Shown here: positions 55,147-63,546 of the stretch, in pieces
Position numbering within the stretch: position 1 is the stretch's first letter
Layout of the letters: each line of letters begins with the position of its first letter
Assembly: GCA_934101575.1 (NCBI GenBank)
Contig: CAKORJ010000001.1
Location: 620,001 to 684,000 of the forward strand
Source of the DNA: an uncultured Bacilli bacterium
Lineage (GTDB): Bacteria > Bacillota_I > Bacilli_A > RF39 > UBA660
Length of the DNA stretch: 64,000 nt
Direction of reading: 5' to 3'
Notes under the pieces: model-generated
The model's database searches: none
What the model saw: only the letters and a program-made list of their open reading frames with translations
What the model was told of the DNA's origin: nothing
Translations under genes and position numbers: made by a program

Positions 55147-55650
55147 TTATTTTTTTACTTTTTGTCTTGTTTTTGTTGCTAACTCTATCATGCTACTATA
55201 ATTTTCTTTAAGTAGTTCTTCTGCTATTTGATGTGCTTGTTTTATTTCGTTTGTTCCTATTTCGTTTATTTCTTCTTCTACTTGTTTATTGTACTCTTTT
55301 GCGCTTATATCTTCTTGGGTAATTATATATATTTTTTCATATAATAATCCCATTATTTCTTCTTCTATTCCTTCTTTGTATTCTTTTCCTAACATTTGAT
55401 ATAGATATAATGCTTTTACGTAATTGTTTATGTTGATTAGTAAAGTTTTTTCATCTTTTATTCCTGGTACACATACTTTGAATTTTTTTAATTTATTATC
55501 TTTGATTTCTTTTTGGCAACCTATATTTTGTTTTTCTTCTTCGTTATCATAATCTATATTTGTTGTTTGTCTACTTATGTATATGAAACTTTCATCTTCG
55601 TATAGATTATTATTTTTTAAGAATTCTATAAATTTTTTATAGTATATCAT
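55147..55650 (-). CDS. Unknown 167-residue protein coupled to der
   Basis: No family recognised. Hydrophilic, mixed helix and strand, with a helical, glutamate-rich C-terminal half (EEIMGLLYEKIYIITQEDISAKEYNKQVEEEI). No membrane segment. Overlaps the 3' end of der by 14 bp, so it is translated from the same mRNA. Confidence 0.6.
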   Translation of the reverse strand: MIYYKKFIEFLKNNNLYEDESFIYISRQTTNIDYDNEEEKQNIGCQKEIKDNKLKKFKVCVPGIKDEKTLLININNYVKALYLYQMLGKEYKEGIEEEIMGLLYEKIYIITQEDISAKEYNKQVEEEINEIGTNEIKQAHQIAEELLKENYSSMIELATKTRQKVKK

Positions 55651-56950
55651 TTTTATTTTTAAATACTAATTCTATAGGTGTTCCTGTGAAATCAAAGCTT
55701 TCTCTTATTTTATTTTCTAGGTATCTTTCATATGAAAAGTGTACTAATCCTTTATTGTTAACATTAAATGTAAATCTTGGGGGTTTTGTTCCAGTTTGGG
55801 CAGTGAAATATATTTTTAATCTTTTTCCTTTGTAAGAAGGGGCTGGGTTTAGTCCATATGCTTCAGTTATAACATTATTTAATATGCTTGTTTTTATTTC
55901 TTTTGTTATGTTTTCTCTTACTTGTTTTACTGCTGGCATAAGGGTATGAATTCTTTTTTTAGTTAGTGCGGATAAGAATACTATTGGCGCATATGATATA
56001 AATTTGAATTCTTCTCTTAATTCTTTTGTAAATTCTTTTAGATCTTTATCTTTTTCTTCTACTGTATCCCATTTATTTACTACTATTATTATTCCTTTTC
56101 CTTTCTCTATGGCGTATCCTGCTATATGTTTGTCGTGTTCTATTATTCCTTCTTCTCTGTTTATTACTAGTAAACATATATCTGCTCTATCTATTGCTCT
56201 CATGCTTCTTAAAAGGCTGTATTTTTCTATTGCTTCAAATACTTTTCCTTTTTTTCTCATTCCTGCGGTATCTATTAATATGTAATCTTCTTTATCATAT
56301 TTAAATGGTATATCTACGGAATCTCTTGTTGTCCCAGCAACATTGCTTACTATTACTCTTTCTTCGTTTAACATTGCATTTACTAGACTACTTTTCCCAA
56401 CATTTGGTCTTCCTATTACACAGATCTTTGTTTTTTCATCTTGAGCTTTTTCTTCTTTTTTAAAATCTTTTGTTATTTCTTCTAGAAGGTCTGCAATTCC
56501 TCTATTATGCTCACTACTTATAGGAATATATGTATCAAATCCTAATTCATAAAAGTCATATTGATTGTTTTCTGCTTGTTTGTTGTCTACTTTATTGATT
56601 GCTACTATTATTTCTTTTCCTGATTTTTTTAATAGTTCTTTTACTTCTAAATCATTTGATGTCATACCTTCTTTGGCATCTACTACAAATATTATTTTAT
56701 CCGCTTCTAGCACTCCTATTTCTACTTGTGTTTTTATCTCATCGTTAAATAGTTCTTTTGCTATGTCTAGCCCTCCGGTATCTATTAAATTAAACTTTTT
56801 TCCTTGATAAGATACTTCGCCATAAATTCTATCTCTTGTTACTCCTGGGGTGTCTTCTATTATTGATATTTTTTTTCCTACTAGTTTGTTAAATAGTGTT
56901 GATTTTCCAACATTTGGTCTTCCTACTATACATACTGTTGGTAAGTTCAT
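55637..56950 (-). CDS. der: Ribosome assembly GTPase Der (EngA)
   Basis: 437 residues with two tandem GTPase domains: first P-loop GRPNVGKSTLFNKL (8-21) with DTPGVTRD and NKVD, second GRPNVGKSSLVNAM (about 178-191) with DTAGMRKK and NKWD, then the KH-like domain ending RPPRFTFNVNN. Essential for 50S maturation. Full length. Confidence 0.97.
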   Translation of the reverse strand: MNLPTVCIVGRPNVGKSTLFNKLVGKKISIIEDTPGVTRDRIYGEVSYQGKKFNLIDTGGLDIAKELFNDEIKTQVEIGVLEADKIIFVVDAKEGMTSNDLEVKELLKKSGKEIIVAINKVDNKQAENNQYDFYELGFDTYIPISSEHNRGIADLLEEITKDFKKEEKAQDEKTKICVIGRPNVGKSSLVNAMLNEERVIVSNVAGTTRDSVDIPFKYDKEDYILIDTAGMRKKGKVFEAIEKYSLLRSMRAIDRADICLLVINREEGIIEHDKHIAGYAIEKGKGIIIVVNKWDTVEEKDKDLKEFTKELREEFKFISYAPIVFLSALTKKRIHTLMPAVKQVRENITKEIKTSILNNVITEAYGLNPAPSYKGKRLKIYFTAQTGTKPPRFTFNVNNKGLVHFSYERYLENKIRESFDFTGTPIELVFKNKNDIL

Positions 56951-56984
56951 GGTATCACCTCTTTTTTCTTCTTAAGATTATAAC

Positions 56985-57025
56985 AAAAAAAAAGAAAAAA
57001 TGCTAGTTTTTTCTTAAAGTTTATC
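56985..57025 (-). terminator. Probable terminator after the 57021 membrane gene
   Basis: On the minus strand, AAGAAAAAA and TTTTTTCTT pair around CTAGCA, followed by a T-run. The stem is only A-T pairs, so strength is doubtful. Confidence 0.45.
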
Positions 57026-57467
57026 CTGTGTATTGGGATTTATCTACTGATAAGATAAATATAAATAAATGAGGTAATAGAATTAATCCTATTAAGAATA
57101 GCCCTCTTTTGTTAAATGATTTTGTTATGTTATAGCATATATTTATTCTTGATAATAATATTAGTGTTAATAAAATATATTCTATTATTGTTAAGACTGT
57201 TATGTATGTTTCATTTGTTACTGCTTCTATCTGTATTAATCCATTTATAGCCAATAAGATAAAACTTGATTTTAATCCTATTTCGAAGGCTTTTGTGGAC
57301 TTTGATATCTTTGATAATGTATATATGTTATAGATTGGTACTAAGGCTTTGTATGGCTTTTCGTTTGCTTTTTGGAATATTAATGCTAGTGAAAATATAT
57401 ATACTATTAATATACAGAAGCTACATATTAATAGCGATATTATATCTATTGTTTCATAATCCACCAT
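57021..57467 (-). CDS. DUF5684-like membrane protein (paralogue 1)
   Basis: 148 residues, four transmembrane helices. Motif ALIFQKANEKPYKALVPIYNIYTLSKI (about 27-53) matches the IFKKAG-PGWAALIPIYN signature of DUF5684-type small membrane proteins. It is a diverged paralogue of the next gene upstream (57517). Function unknown. Confidence 0.65.
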   Translation of the reverse strand: MVDYETIDIISLLICSFCILIVYIFSLALIFQKANEKPYKALVPIYNIYTLSKISKSTKAFEIGLKSSFILLAINGLIQIEAVTNETYITVLTIIEYILLTLILLSRINICYNITKSFNKRGLFLIGLILLPHLFIFILSVDKSQYTG

Positions 57468-57486
57468 ATCACTTCTTTCTTATAAT

Positions 57487-57516
57487 AAAAAAGGAAAAAG
57501 CTTGTTTTTCCTTGTG
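57487..57516 (-). terminator. Terminator after the 57517 membrane gene
   Basis: On the minus strand, AAGGAAAAA and TTTTTCCTT pair around CAAGC, with a T-run. Confidence 0.75.
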
Positions 57517-57903
57517 TTATCCTTCGTATTTTGCTTCGCCAAATGCTATAATGGCATCTGTTATTAATGAGAAGAATATTGAAAGCACTCCAAATGCTGT
57601 TGATTTACCAAATAGTTTTGCTAGTTTTAATCTAATAATTATTGCATATACTACTGATGCGAATGGTACGAATAATAAAATAAAAATGTGCCACCAATCT
57701 AGTTTTACTACTTTTAGCATAATTATTAAATTATAAATTGGTATTATTGCTGCCCATCCTGGTTGTCCTGCTTTTTTGAAAATTATCCATGTTGTTATTA
57801 GTGAGAATATTGCTATTATTACTGCAGATACCCATGTTCCTGTACCAATACTTGCAAATATATCATTTGTTGCTGTAGTGCTTGAATAGTAAGTATAATC
57901 CAT
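57517..57903 (-). CDS. DUF5684-like membrane protein (paralogue 2)
   Basis: 128 residues, four transmembrane helices, with the typical WIIFKKAGQPGWAAIIPIYNLIIMLKVV signature (about 39-66). Alone between two terminators. Function unknown; the family is often found near signal peptidase or envelope genes. Confidence 0.75.
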   Translation of the reverse strand: MDYTYYSSTTATNDIFASIGTGTWVSAVIIAIFSLITTWIIFKKAGQPGWAAIIPIYNLIIMLKVVKLDWWHIFILLFVPFASVVYAIIIRLKLAKLFGKSTAFGVLSIFFSLITDAIIAFGEAKYEG

Positions 57904-57952
57904 ATCTTTTACCTCCTTATGATATTATTATACTTTATATTAGTTTTTATGT

Positions 57953-58543
57953 CTATTTATTTTTTGAAAAGATACTTAATAATTTTGAAAATTCAAATAC
58001 TATTTCATTACATTTATTTATTGCTATTGTTTTTCCAAAAGCTTTTCCTCCGATTGTTAGTGCTGATATTATACTTGTTATTATTATTGTTGTTAATACT
58101 TTGTTTATTCCTATTATTGGAGCTAGTTTTATACTTATTGCTAGGCCACAACTACCACTTATTACTCCACATATATCTCCTATTACATCATTTAAAAATG
58201 ATGATACTTTATCCTTTTGATTTATTAAATTTATGGCTTTTTTGGCGCCTTTTACTTTCTTTGTTGCCATAGAGTGAAATATTTTTTCATCTGCGGTTGC
58301 TACTGCTAGACCTATTATATCGAATATAACTCCTATTAGTATAAATATTAATACTAAAAATATAGATATTCCTATGAACGTATTTGGTATGATTAATTCA
58401 CTTATTGCTGATAAGCAAAATGATATTAGAAATGATATGGTTGTTATTGTAAGTAACCATTTTGTATTTGGTTTTTTATTTTTCTTTTTATCTTGTTTTT
58501 TTGGTTCTTTTGTATATTTTTCTTTATATTTTTTTGTTTTCAT
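57953..58543 (-). CDS. DUF21-like membrane protein
   Basis: 196 residues. A lysine-rich cytosolic start (about 1-27) is followed by four transmembrane helices. The stretch GLAVATADEKIFHSMATKKVKGAKKAINLINQKDKVSSFLNDVIGDICGVISGS resembles the CNNM/CorC-type DUF21 transporter domain (ion-transport related), and ALTIGGKAFGKTIAINKCNEI resembles its GEIIPK segment. The usual CBS pair is missing. Ion transport is a tentative reading. Confidence 0.5.
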   Translation of the reverse strand: MKTKKYKEKYTKEPKKQDKKKNKKPNTKWLLTITTISFLISFCLSAISELIIPNTFIGISIFLVLIFILIGVIFDIIGLAVATADEKIFHSMATKKVKGAKKAINLINQKDKVSSFLNDVIGDICGVISGSCGLAISIKLAPIIGINKVLTTIIITSIISALTIGGKAFGKTIAINKCNEIVFEFSKLLSIFSKNK

Positions 58544-58560
58544 TATATCTCCTTCTTATA

Positions 58561-58586
58561 AAAAAAGACCAAAAATGGTCTTTTTT
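58561..58586. terminator. Bidirectional terminator of the ncRNA and DUF21-like region
   Basis: AAAAAAGACCA and TGGTCTTTTTT form an 11-pair stem with a 4-nt loop, T-rich on both strands. It ends the minus-strand RNA that starts near 59122. Confidence 0.85.
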
Positions 58587-59122
58587 GAAATGGTTAATTT
58601 ATAGTTAACTTTACGTCTTAGGTCAAGTTGGATTTCCCTATTTCTTACTTTACCGTTACCAGTAGAGCAGTTCCCTTTTAAAAGAAACAGTAGTATGTCA
58701 CCATATCTACGACTTGATTACCACTTAGTACGCACTGCAATCCTATAAATCGTCACTCTAGGGGGTTTCCCCTTTGACAAGTTTAGTTACTAATACTCTT
58801 TTGCAATTAGAGTTTCATATAGCGATGATTATATTTTGTTGGCCAATAAAACATAATTTGATCTATAATTCCCTGTAATCACTCAAGTCATGCTTTTTAT
58901 AATTTATTTTTATTATAATTCTGCTCCTTATTGAAGGTCTTAGTGAATAAATGGGACGAGGTCATATGCCATTATGAGCGCCCATAAATTCTAACCTTTT
59001 AGTAATCACCCCAAACTGGGCGTATGAAGCAAGCACTAAAAGTTTCGCAGTAGCTTTTTAGTGGATTTTTAGCCCCACCTTCGTAACTTTTGTCAACTAG
59101 AATAATGTACCATTTTCTAGTG
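58561..59122 (-). ncRNA. Large structured noncoding RNA (~560 nt), class unassigned, ROOL-like size
   Basis: A 610-bp stretch with no sustained frame on either strand and a base composition richer in G and C than its flanks. On the minus strand it has its own promoter and ends in a strong terminator. Local hairpins are clear: CTAGAA/TTCTAG, CACTAAAA/TTTTAGTG, CGCCC/GGGCG enclosing CCCA/TGGG, GGGG-AAA-CCCC, ACTCT/AGAGT and GTTAA/TTAAC. GTGATTAC occurs twice. tmRNA and RNase P landmarks (resume tag, GAGGAAAGTCC) were sought and not found. The size fits ROOL or OLE-like RNAs, but I could not confirm either. Confidence 0.75.
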
Positions 59123-59128
59123 GTTTAA

Positions 59129-59157
59129 ATTATATCATATTTTAATAAAAAAATCAA
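59129..59157 (-). promoter_or_regulatory. Promoter of the large ncRNA
   Basis: TTGATT (59152-59157), a 17-bp spacer and perfect TATAAT (59129-59134) on the minus strand. The -35 box overlaps the stop codon of the LysM gene. Confidence 0.75.
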
Positions 59158-59603
59158 GGTTTTCTATATATTATGAGCTGACCTGGTAGTAAATAAATAT
59201 TATTATTACTATAAATTATATCTGGTGATGGGGCGTTAAAGAAGTCTGATAATGTTTCTATTGTATCTCCTGTTTTAGTTATGTAAAGATTTACATCATT
59301 TTTTGGTACTAGAATAGTCTGTCCTTCATATATATATTCATCTTTTTCTAAGCCATTTACTTGTGATAATAAATCTACACTTATGTTATTTGCTTTGGCT
59401 ATTTCATATAATGAATCTCCTTTTTTTACTTTATAGTAATTAAAAATATTGTAAAGTCCTGTTGGAATAGTTAGACTTTGTCCTTCTTTTAACAAATATG
59501 GTGATGTTAAATTGTTAGTCTGTATTATTTCTATTACTGGTATATTATATTTTCTTCCTATACTTTCTATTGTATCTCCTTTCTCTACTATGTATATGTC
59601 CAT
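59154..59603 (-). CDS. Triple LysM-domain protein
   Basis: 149 residues made of three LysM repeats: YIVEKGDTIESIGRKYNIP (about 4-48), YKVKKGDSLYEIAKANNIS (about 55-100) and YITKTGDTIETLSDFFNAP (about 107-147). LysM binds peptidoglycan. No signal peptide, as in spore-coat LysM proteins such as SafA, so action during sporulation in the mother cell is possible but not shown. Confidence 0.88.
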   Translation of the reverse strand: MDIYIVEKGDTIESIGRKYNIPVIEIIQTNNLTSPYLLKEGQSLTIPTGLYNIFNYYKVKKGDSLYEIAKANNISVDLLSQVNGLEKDEYIYEGQTILVPKNDVNLYITKTGDTIETLSDFFNAPSPDIIYSNNNIYLLPGQLIIYRKP

Positions 59604-59632
59604 GTATTATACCTCCTTTTTTTAAATATATG

Positions 59633-59660
59633 AAAAAAAGAAGTAATAATTACTCCATAT
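59633..59660 (-). terminator. Terminator after the 59650 gene
   Basis: On the minus strand, GGAGTAA and TTACTTC pair almost directly, followed by seven Ts. The stem includes the last codons of the gene. Confidence 0.65.
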
Positions 59661-60876
59661 AAATAGCAAGTCTATTATCCCAATTAAAGGATAATTCTTT
59701 GTATATTAAGAGCTTTTTTATTCCTTCTTTTTGATTATATGAATATAATGTGTCATTTTCTATAAAGAATAGTGTTTCTTTTGCTAGTTTAAAGTCTTTT
59801 ATTTTTTTATTAAATAGTAATACTTTTATCTTATTATTAGAATTGTAATAATAAACATTATTATCTTTTGTTACGTAATAATAAGTATCTTTTTCTTTTT
59901 CTATGAATTTTATACTTGTATTTTTTTCTAGTTTTTTGATGTAATCATTTATTGTTTTGAATTTCATTTCATTATCTCTAAAAGTATATACATCTTTTGT
60001 TTCAAATTTTAAATTATAATATAATGCTCCTTGTTTTTTATTTCCTACTTCTTCTATTTTTTTACCTTTTTTTGATATTTTGTATTGTTTTAATTCATCT
60101 TTATCAAATAAATATATTTCGTTATCTATTATTCCATTTAGATATGAATCTTTTGATATTTTTTGTTTTATATCTCTTGTTTTTACTTTGTTTGTTTTCA
60201 TATCTATGACATATAACTGGTTGTAGTCATATTTTTGGTTATAGTTTGGTATTATGTAATATCTATCTATGTTTGTTCCTAGTGTATTTATGTATGTGTC
60301 GTTTTTAAATAATTTTATTGTTTCTAAGTTTTTATTTGATATGCTATAAAAACCATTATATTTGTATATTAATATGTAAGTGTTTTCATTTATGTTTTTT
60401 TGGTATGCTGATAAGGTATCTATGTTTTTTGTGCCATTACTTTGTTCTTTCCATGAAGGACTTGTTATTCCTTGCTTTTGTAAGTTTTTTATGAATGGTT
60501 TTAGTTTATCTTGATAATTTAGATATGAATATGTTTTTTTGTTGTTACTACATATTATATTTGTTTCTTCGTTTTCTTTATTTTTTGTTTGAGGATATAT
60601 GCACTTTGTTTTATCTATGTTATATGTATATATTTTTTTGATTATTTTTTTTCTTTTATGAAAAGTGTTATTTATTTCAAAGGAGTACTTATAGGTTTTA
60701 TTTTCTATTTTTATATAATATTTTTTATTTTTGTATATTTCATTTACTTTGTATGTTTCGTTTTTTTCTTTTATATTATAGGTAATTTCATGATGTGTTT
60801 TAAAAATAAATGCTATTAGTTCAAAGAATAATATTAATATAAATATACTTATTACTAGTTTTATGACTTTTTTCAT
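59650..60876 (-). CDS. Unknown membrane-anchored protein, beta-rich ectodomain
   Basis: 408 residues. N-terminal transmembrane/signal segment (about 5-24), then about 380 residues outside, rich in K, Y, N and I. Repeated short units such as YYNSNNKIKVLLFNKKIKDF and YVIDMKTNKVKTRDI suggest a propeller-like beta fold. No catalytic motif or cysteine pair pattern beyond two cysteines near residue 92-110. Family not recognised. Confidence 0.65.
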   Translation of the reverse strand: MKKVIKLVISIFILILFFELIAFIFKTHHEITYNIKEKNETYKVNEIYKNKKYYIKIENKTYKYSFEINNTFHKRKKIIKKIYTYNIDKTKCIYPQTKNKENEETNIICSNNKKTYSYLNYQDKLKPFIKNLQKQGITSPSWKEQSNGTKNIDTLSAYQKNINENTYILIYKYNGFYSISNKNLETIKLFKNDTYINTLGTNIDRYYIIPNYNQKYDYNQLYVIDMKTNKVKTRDIKQKISKDSYLNGIIDNEIYLFDKDELKQYKISKKGKKIEEVGNKKQGALYYNLKFETKDVYTFRDNEMKFKTINDYIKKLEKNTSIKFIEKEKDTYYYVTKDNNVYYYNSNNKIKVLLFNKKIKDFKLAKETLFFIENDTLYSYNQKEGIKKLLIYKELSFNWDNRLAIYME

Positions 60877-60897
60877 TTTGTTACTCCTTTCTTTTTT

Positions 60898-61209
60898 TTA
60901 TTTTACAACACTTAAGTTTATTATTTCATTTATGTTGTCGTCTATTGCTGCTTTATTTTTTGTTAGGTAACCACATTTTTCGCATTTGTATAGTATTTTG
61001 TAACTATCTTTTTTTGATTTTTCTATTCCTACTGGTTTTAATATGCCTTTACATGTTGATTTTCTATCGCCGGGGTTTATGTCAAGATGAAGTGAATATA
61101 GGCAGTTAGGACAGTGGTCTCTAGCGGTGTAGCCTAATGGTTTTACTTTGGTTTGGCAATGGAAGCAAGTAAATTTTTCATCAATCATTGTAAATTTTTT
61201 ATCTTGCAT
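60898..61209 (-). CDS. RNHCP-domain zinc protein
   Basis: 103 residues. FTCFHCQTKV ... TARDHCPNCLYSLHLDINPGDR ... CEKCGYLTKNKAA is the RNHCP domain (PF12647), with the RDHCPNCL motif that names it and three CxxC pairs for zinc. Role unknown. Start overlaps the end of the cysteine desulfurase gene by 11 bp. Confidence 0.9.
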   Translation of the reverse strand: MQDKKFTMIDEKFTCFHCQTKVKPLGYTARDHCPNCLYSLHLDINPGDRKSTCKGILKPVGIEKSKKDSYKILYKCEKCGYLTKNKAAIDDNINEIINLSVVK

Positions 61210-62245
61210 GTTCGCCTCTTTTTATTAATGTTATAACTTTGTCTAGTTCTTCTTTTGTTGTTAAATGGGAAATGCTTATTCTTACTGAAGTTTCTGCTAG
61301 GTGTTTGTCATTTGTTAAAGCATATACAGATTTTGAATAGGAATTTGTGGTTGAACAGGCACTTTTTGTGGAAATATAAATTTGATCTTGTTCTAAGTAG
61401 TGTAAAAATGTTTCTGGTTTGTAATTTAAAACACTTATATTTAAAATATGGGGTATAGAACTTTTACTTTGGTTAATAATAATATTAGGAAGACTTTTTA
61501 GGTTATCTTTCAGATAACTTTGTAAGTCTTCTACTTTTTTGTAGTTTTGTTCTAGATTCTTTTGAGAGATTTCTAGGGCTTTAGTTAGTCCTTTTAGTAA
61601 GCCTAGATTGTATTTTCTTTCACCATATATTATGCTTTTTATGGGTAGATCTTTATTTTTTAACAGTAGTCCTATTCCTTTGGGACCATATATTTTGTGT
61701 GCTGAGAGGCTGATTAAGTCTATGTTTTCTAGTGGAATATTAATTTTTCCTATGCTTTGGGTCATGTCACAGTGAAAAGGAATTTTATATTTTTTTGAGA
61801 GTTTAGCTATTTTTTCTACTGGTTGTAATGTCCCTGTTTCAGAGTTTACGGATGCTACTGTTATGAGAGCTACTTCTTTGGTTAATATTTTTTCTAGGCT
61901 TTCTATATCTATTACTCCATCTTTTAATGGAGAATATATTACTTCATACCCTTTTGTTTTTAGATATTCTAGGGTTTCATTTATGGAAGAATGTTCCATT
62001 TCTGTTGTTATTATTTTGTTTTTTATGTTTGGATTATCTTGGCATATTCCTTTTAGAGCCCAGTTGTTTGATTCTGTGGAGCCGCTTGTTATGTTTACTT
62101 CTAAACTTGTATTTAATATCTTTTGGATTTTTTCTTTGTATTCTTTTAGTTCTTCTTTGTTCGCTTCTTTGAATAGATTGTTTCCTATTTCTTTTAAAAC
62201 ATCTTTATTTATCATTGTTGTTGCAGAATAGTCTAAATATGTCAT
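61199..62245 (-). CDS. Cysteine desulfurase, NifS/IscS-like
   Basis: 348 residues, PLP enzyme taking sulfur from cysteine for Fe-S or thionucleotide synthesis. PLP lysine Lys184 in SLSAHKIYGPKG, GSTESNN cofactor loop (about 55-61) and mobile-loop cysteine in STKSACSTTN. About 30 residues shorter than usual: the NPSSxHxxG segment after the N-terminal DYSATT is missing. No IscU or thiI adjoining; partner unknown. Confidence 0.92.
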   Translation of the reverse strand: MTYLDYSATTMINKDVLKEIGNNLFKEANKEELKEYKEKIQKILNTSLEVNITSGSTESNNWALKGICQDNPNIKNKIITTEMEHSSINETLEYLKTKGYEVIYSPLKDGVIDIESLEKILTKEVALITVASVNSETGTLQPVEKIAKLSKKYKIPFHCDMTQSIGKINIPLENIDLISLSAHKIYGPKGIGLLLKNKDLPIKSIIYGERKYNLGLLKGLTKALEISQKNLEQNYKKVEDLQSYLKDNLKSLPNIIINQSKSSIPHILNISVLNYKPETFLHYLEQDQIYISTKSACSTTNSYSKSVYALTNDKHLAETSVRISISHLTTKEELDKVITLIKRGEHAR

Positions 62246-62344
62246 TTATATCCCTCTTTTCTTAGTTAATTATAACACATTACTCTATTTTTTTGTAATT
62301 TGAGGAATTTTTTCACATTTTTATGAAATTTTTTTCATAAAAGG

Positions 62345-62374
62345 TTGACATATGCTAAGGTTCTGCAATATAAT
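62345..62374 (+). promoter_or_regulatory. Promoter of tRNA-Gly
   Basis: Perfect TTGACA (62345-62350), an 18-bp spacer and perfect TATAAT (62369-62374), about 50 bp before the tRNA. Confidence 0.85.
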
Positions 62375-62424
62375 TGATATTGTCAGTTGTTAATTGATTG
62401 ACTTGTTTTAGTTATTATTTTTTT

Positions 62425-62498
62425 GCGGATGTAGTTTAATGGTAGAACCTTAGCCTTCCAAGCTAACTACGGGAGTTCGATTCTCCTCATCCGCTCCA
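62425..62498 (+). tRNA. tRNA-Gly (anticodon TCC)
   Basis: 74 nt with encoded CCA. Acceptor arms GCGGATG/CATCCGC, TTCGATT T-loop, anticodon loop CTTCCAA. A decayed phage-type gene follows directly. Confidence 0.97.
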
Positions 62499-62505
62499 TT
62501 AAGTA

Positions 62506-62536
62506 AGTAAAAGCCTTTAAAATAAGGCTTTTTTTG
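62506..62536 (+). terminator. Terminator after tRNA-Gly
   Basis: AAAGCCTT and AAGGCTTT pair around TAAAAT, then a T-run. Confidence 0.85.
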
Positions 62537-62621
62537 TTGTTATTTTTGAAAATTACTCCTTATTTTCCATACATTACACCTAAGTTGGAGTAATTTTGAA
62601 GTAATTTTTGCTAAATAAATT

Positions 62622-63060
62622 ATGAATTGTAAGTATTATAGAACAAGAACAAAAAAGTATAAAAAATATGGTTATTGCACTAAGTATAAAAAAGAGGTAT
62701 CTTTATTTTGCAAAGACTGTGAAGAAATAGAACATAAAGAATATAAACCTATAAAAAAGAAAACTACTAAACAAGCTAAAGAAGATGAGAATCGTTTTAG
62801 CTTGTTTACTAGCAATCTTAATATATGCATAGTATGTGGCAGACATAAAGAACACTTGCATGAAGTGTTTTTTGGCTCAAACAGACAGAATTCTATGAAA
62901 TATGGTCTGTTATATCTGTTTGTTCTAATGTCAACGTATGATACATAATGATAGTAATTGGCAAGATATGTAGCATATAAAGTGTCACTAGGTATTTGAG
63001 GAAGCTCTCCTGATTTAGATTTTGTTTCTGTTTTTAGACATCTTCTGGTAGTGTTTATTC
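62622..63060 (+). pseudogene. Decayed phage-type HNH/zinc-finger gene
   Basis: The first 95 codons (MNCKYYRTRTKKYKKYGYC ... LHEVFFGSNRQNSMKYG) carry paired CxxC motifs and the LHEVFFG-RQNSMKYG pattern common to phage HNH-type proteins. The frame is then lost: the expected C-terminus, with CQRMIHNDSNWQDM, continues in another frame and meets several stops up to about 63060. So it is a frameshifted and nonsense-mutated remnant next to tRNA-Gly. No other phage genes remain. Confidence 0.7.
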
Positions 63061-63117
63061 ATATAATCAAGATAAAATTAAAAATTTATATAAAGAGATT
63101 CACTGATGTAGTGAGTT

Positions 63118-63366
63118 TTAATCTTCTTTTATTAGTGTTCTAGTTTTTGCTTTTTCTTTCTTTTTCTCTACGTTGAATTTTATTTCTTGTTCTAGGTTTA
63201 ATAATTCTTCTCTATGATAAGCATATAAATGACTTGCTTTCTGGAATCTTCTACAACATTTTTCACAGGCATTTATCCATTTTTCTGGTTCGTAGCTTGT
63301 TTTAAAGAAACCCCAATAGAATGGTATTACTTTTTCTTTTTCTTGTTCACATATGTCGCATTTCAT
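63118..63366 (-). CDS. Small zinc-binding protein of unknown function
   Basis: 82 residues, start after TAGGAGG. CxxC pairs at MKCDICEQEKEKV (Cys3, Cys6) and ACEKCCRRF (about 34-41) likely bind one zinc. The C-terminal half is helical and lysine-rich. Family not recognised. Confidence 0.6.
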   Translation of the reverse strand: MKCDICEQEKEKVIPFYWGFFKTSYEPEKWINACEKCCRRFQKASHLYAYHREELLNLEQEIKFNVEKKKEKAKTRTLIKED

Positions 63367-63546
63367 TTTGTTACCTCCTAGTTTTGTTTGTTATATTTTA
63401 TTCTTTTTATTGGGTTCTTTGTAGTTTGTTTACTATTCTTTTTTAGTATCTACTATTTCATTATAGTACGTATTGAGTTTTTTTACTAGTATTTTTTGAT
63501 TCTTCTTTTATTTTTGTTTTTGTCATAATATTTAATGGTGATTGTT

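Noticed and set aside
58561..59122. tmRNA or RNase P RNA
   Set aside because: No tag reading frame, no tRNA-like ends, and no GAGGAAAGTCC or ACAGAAA-type core were found on either strand.
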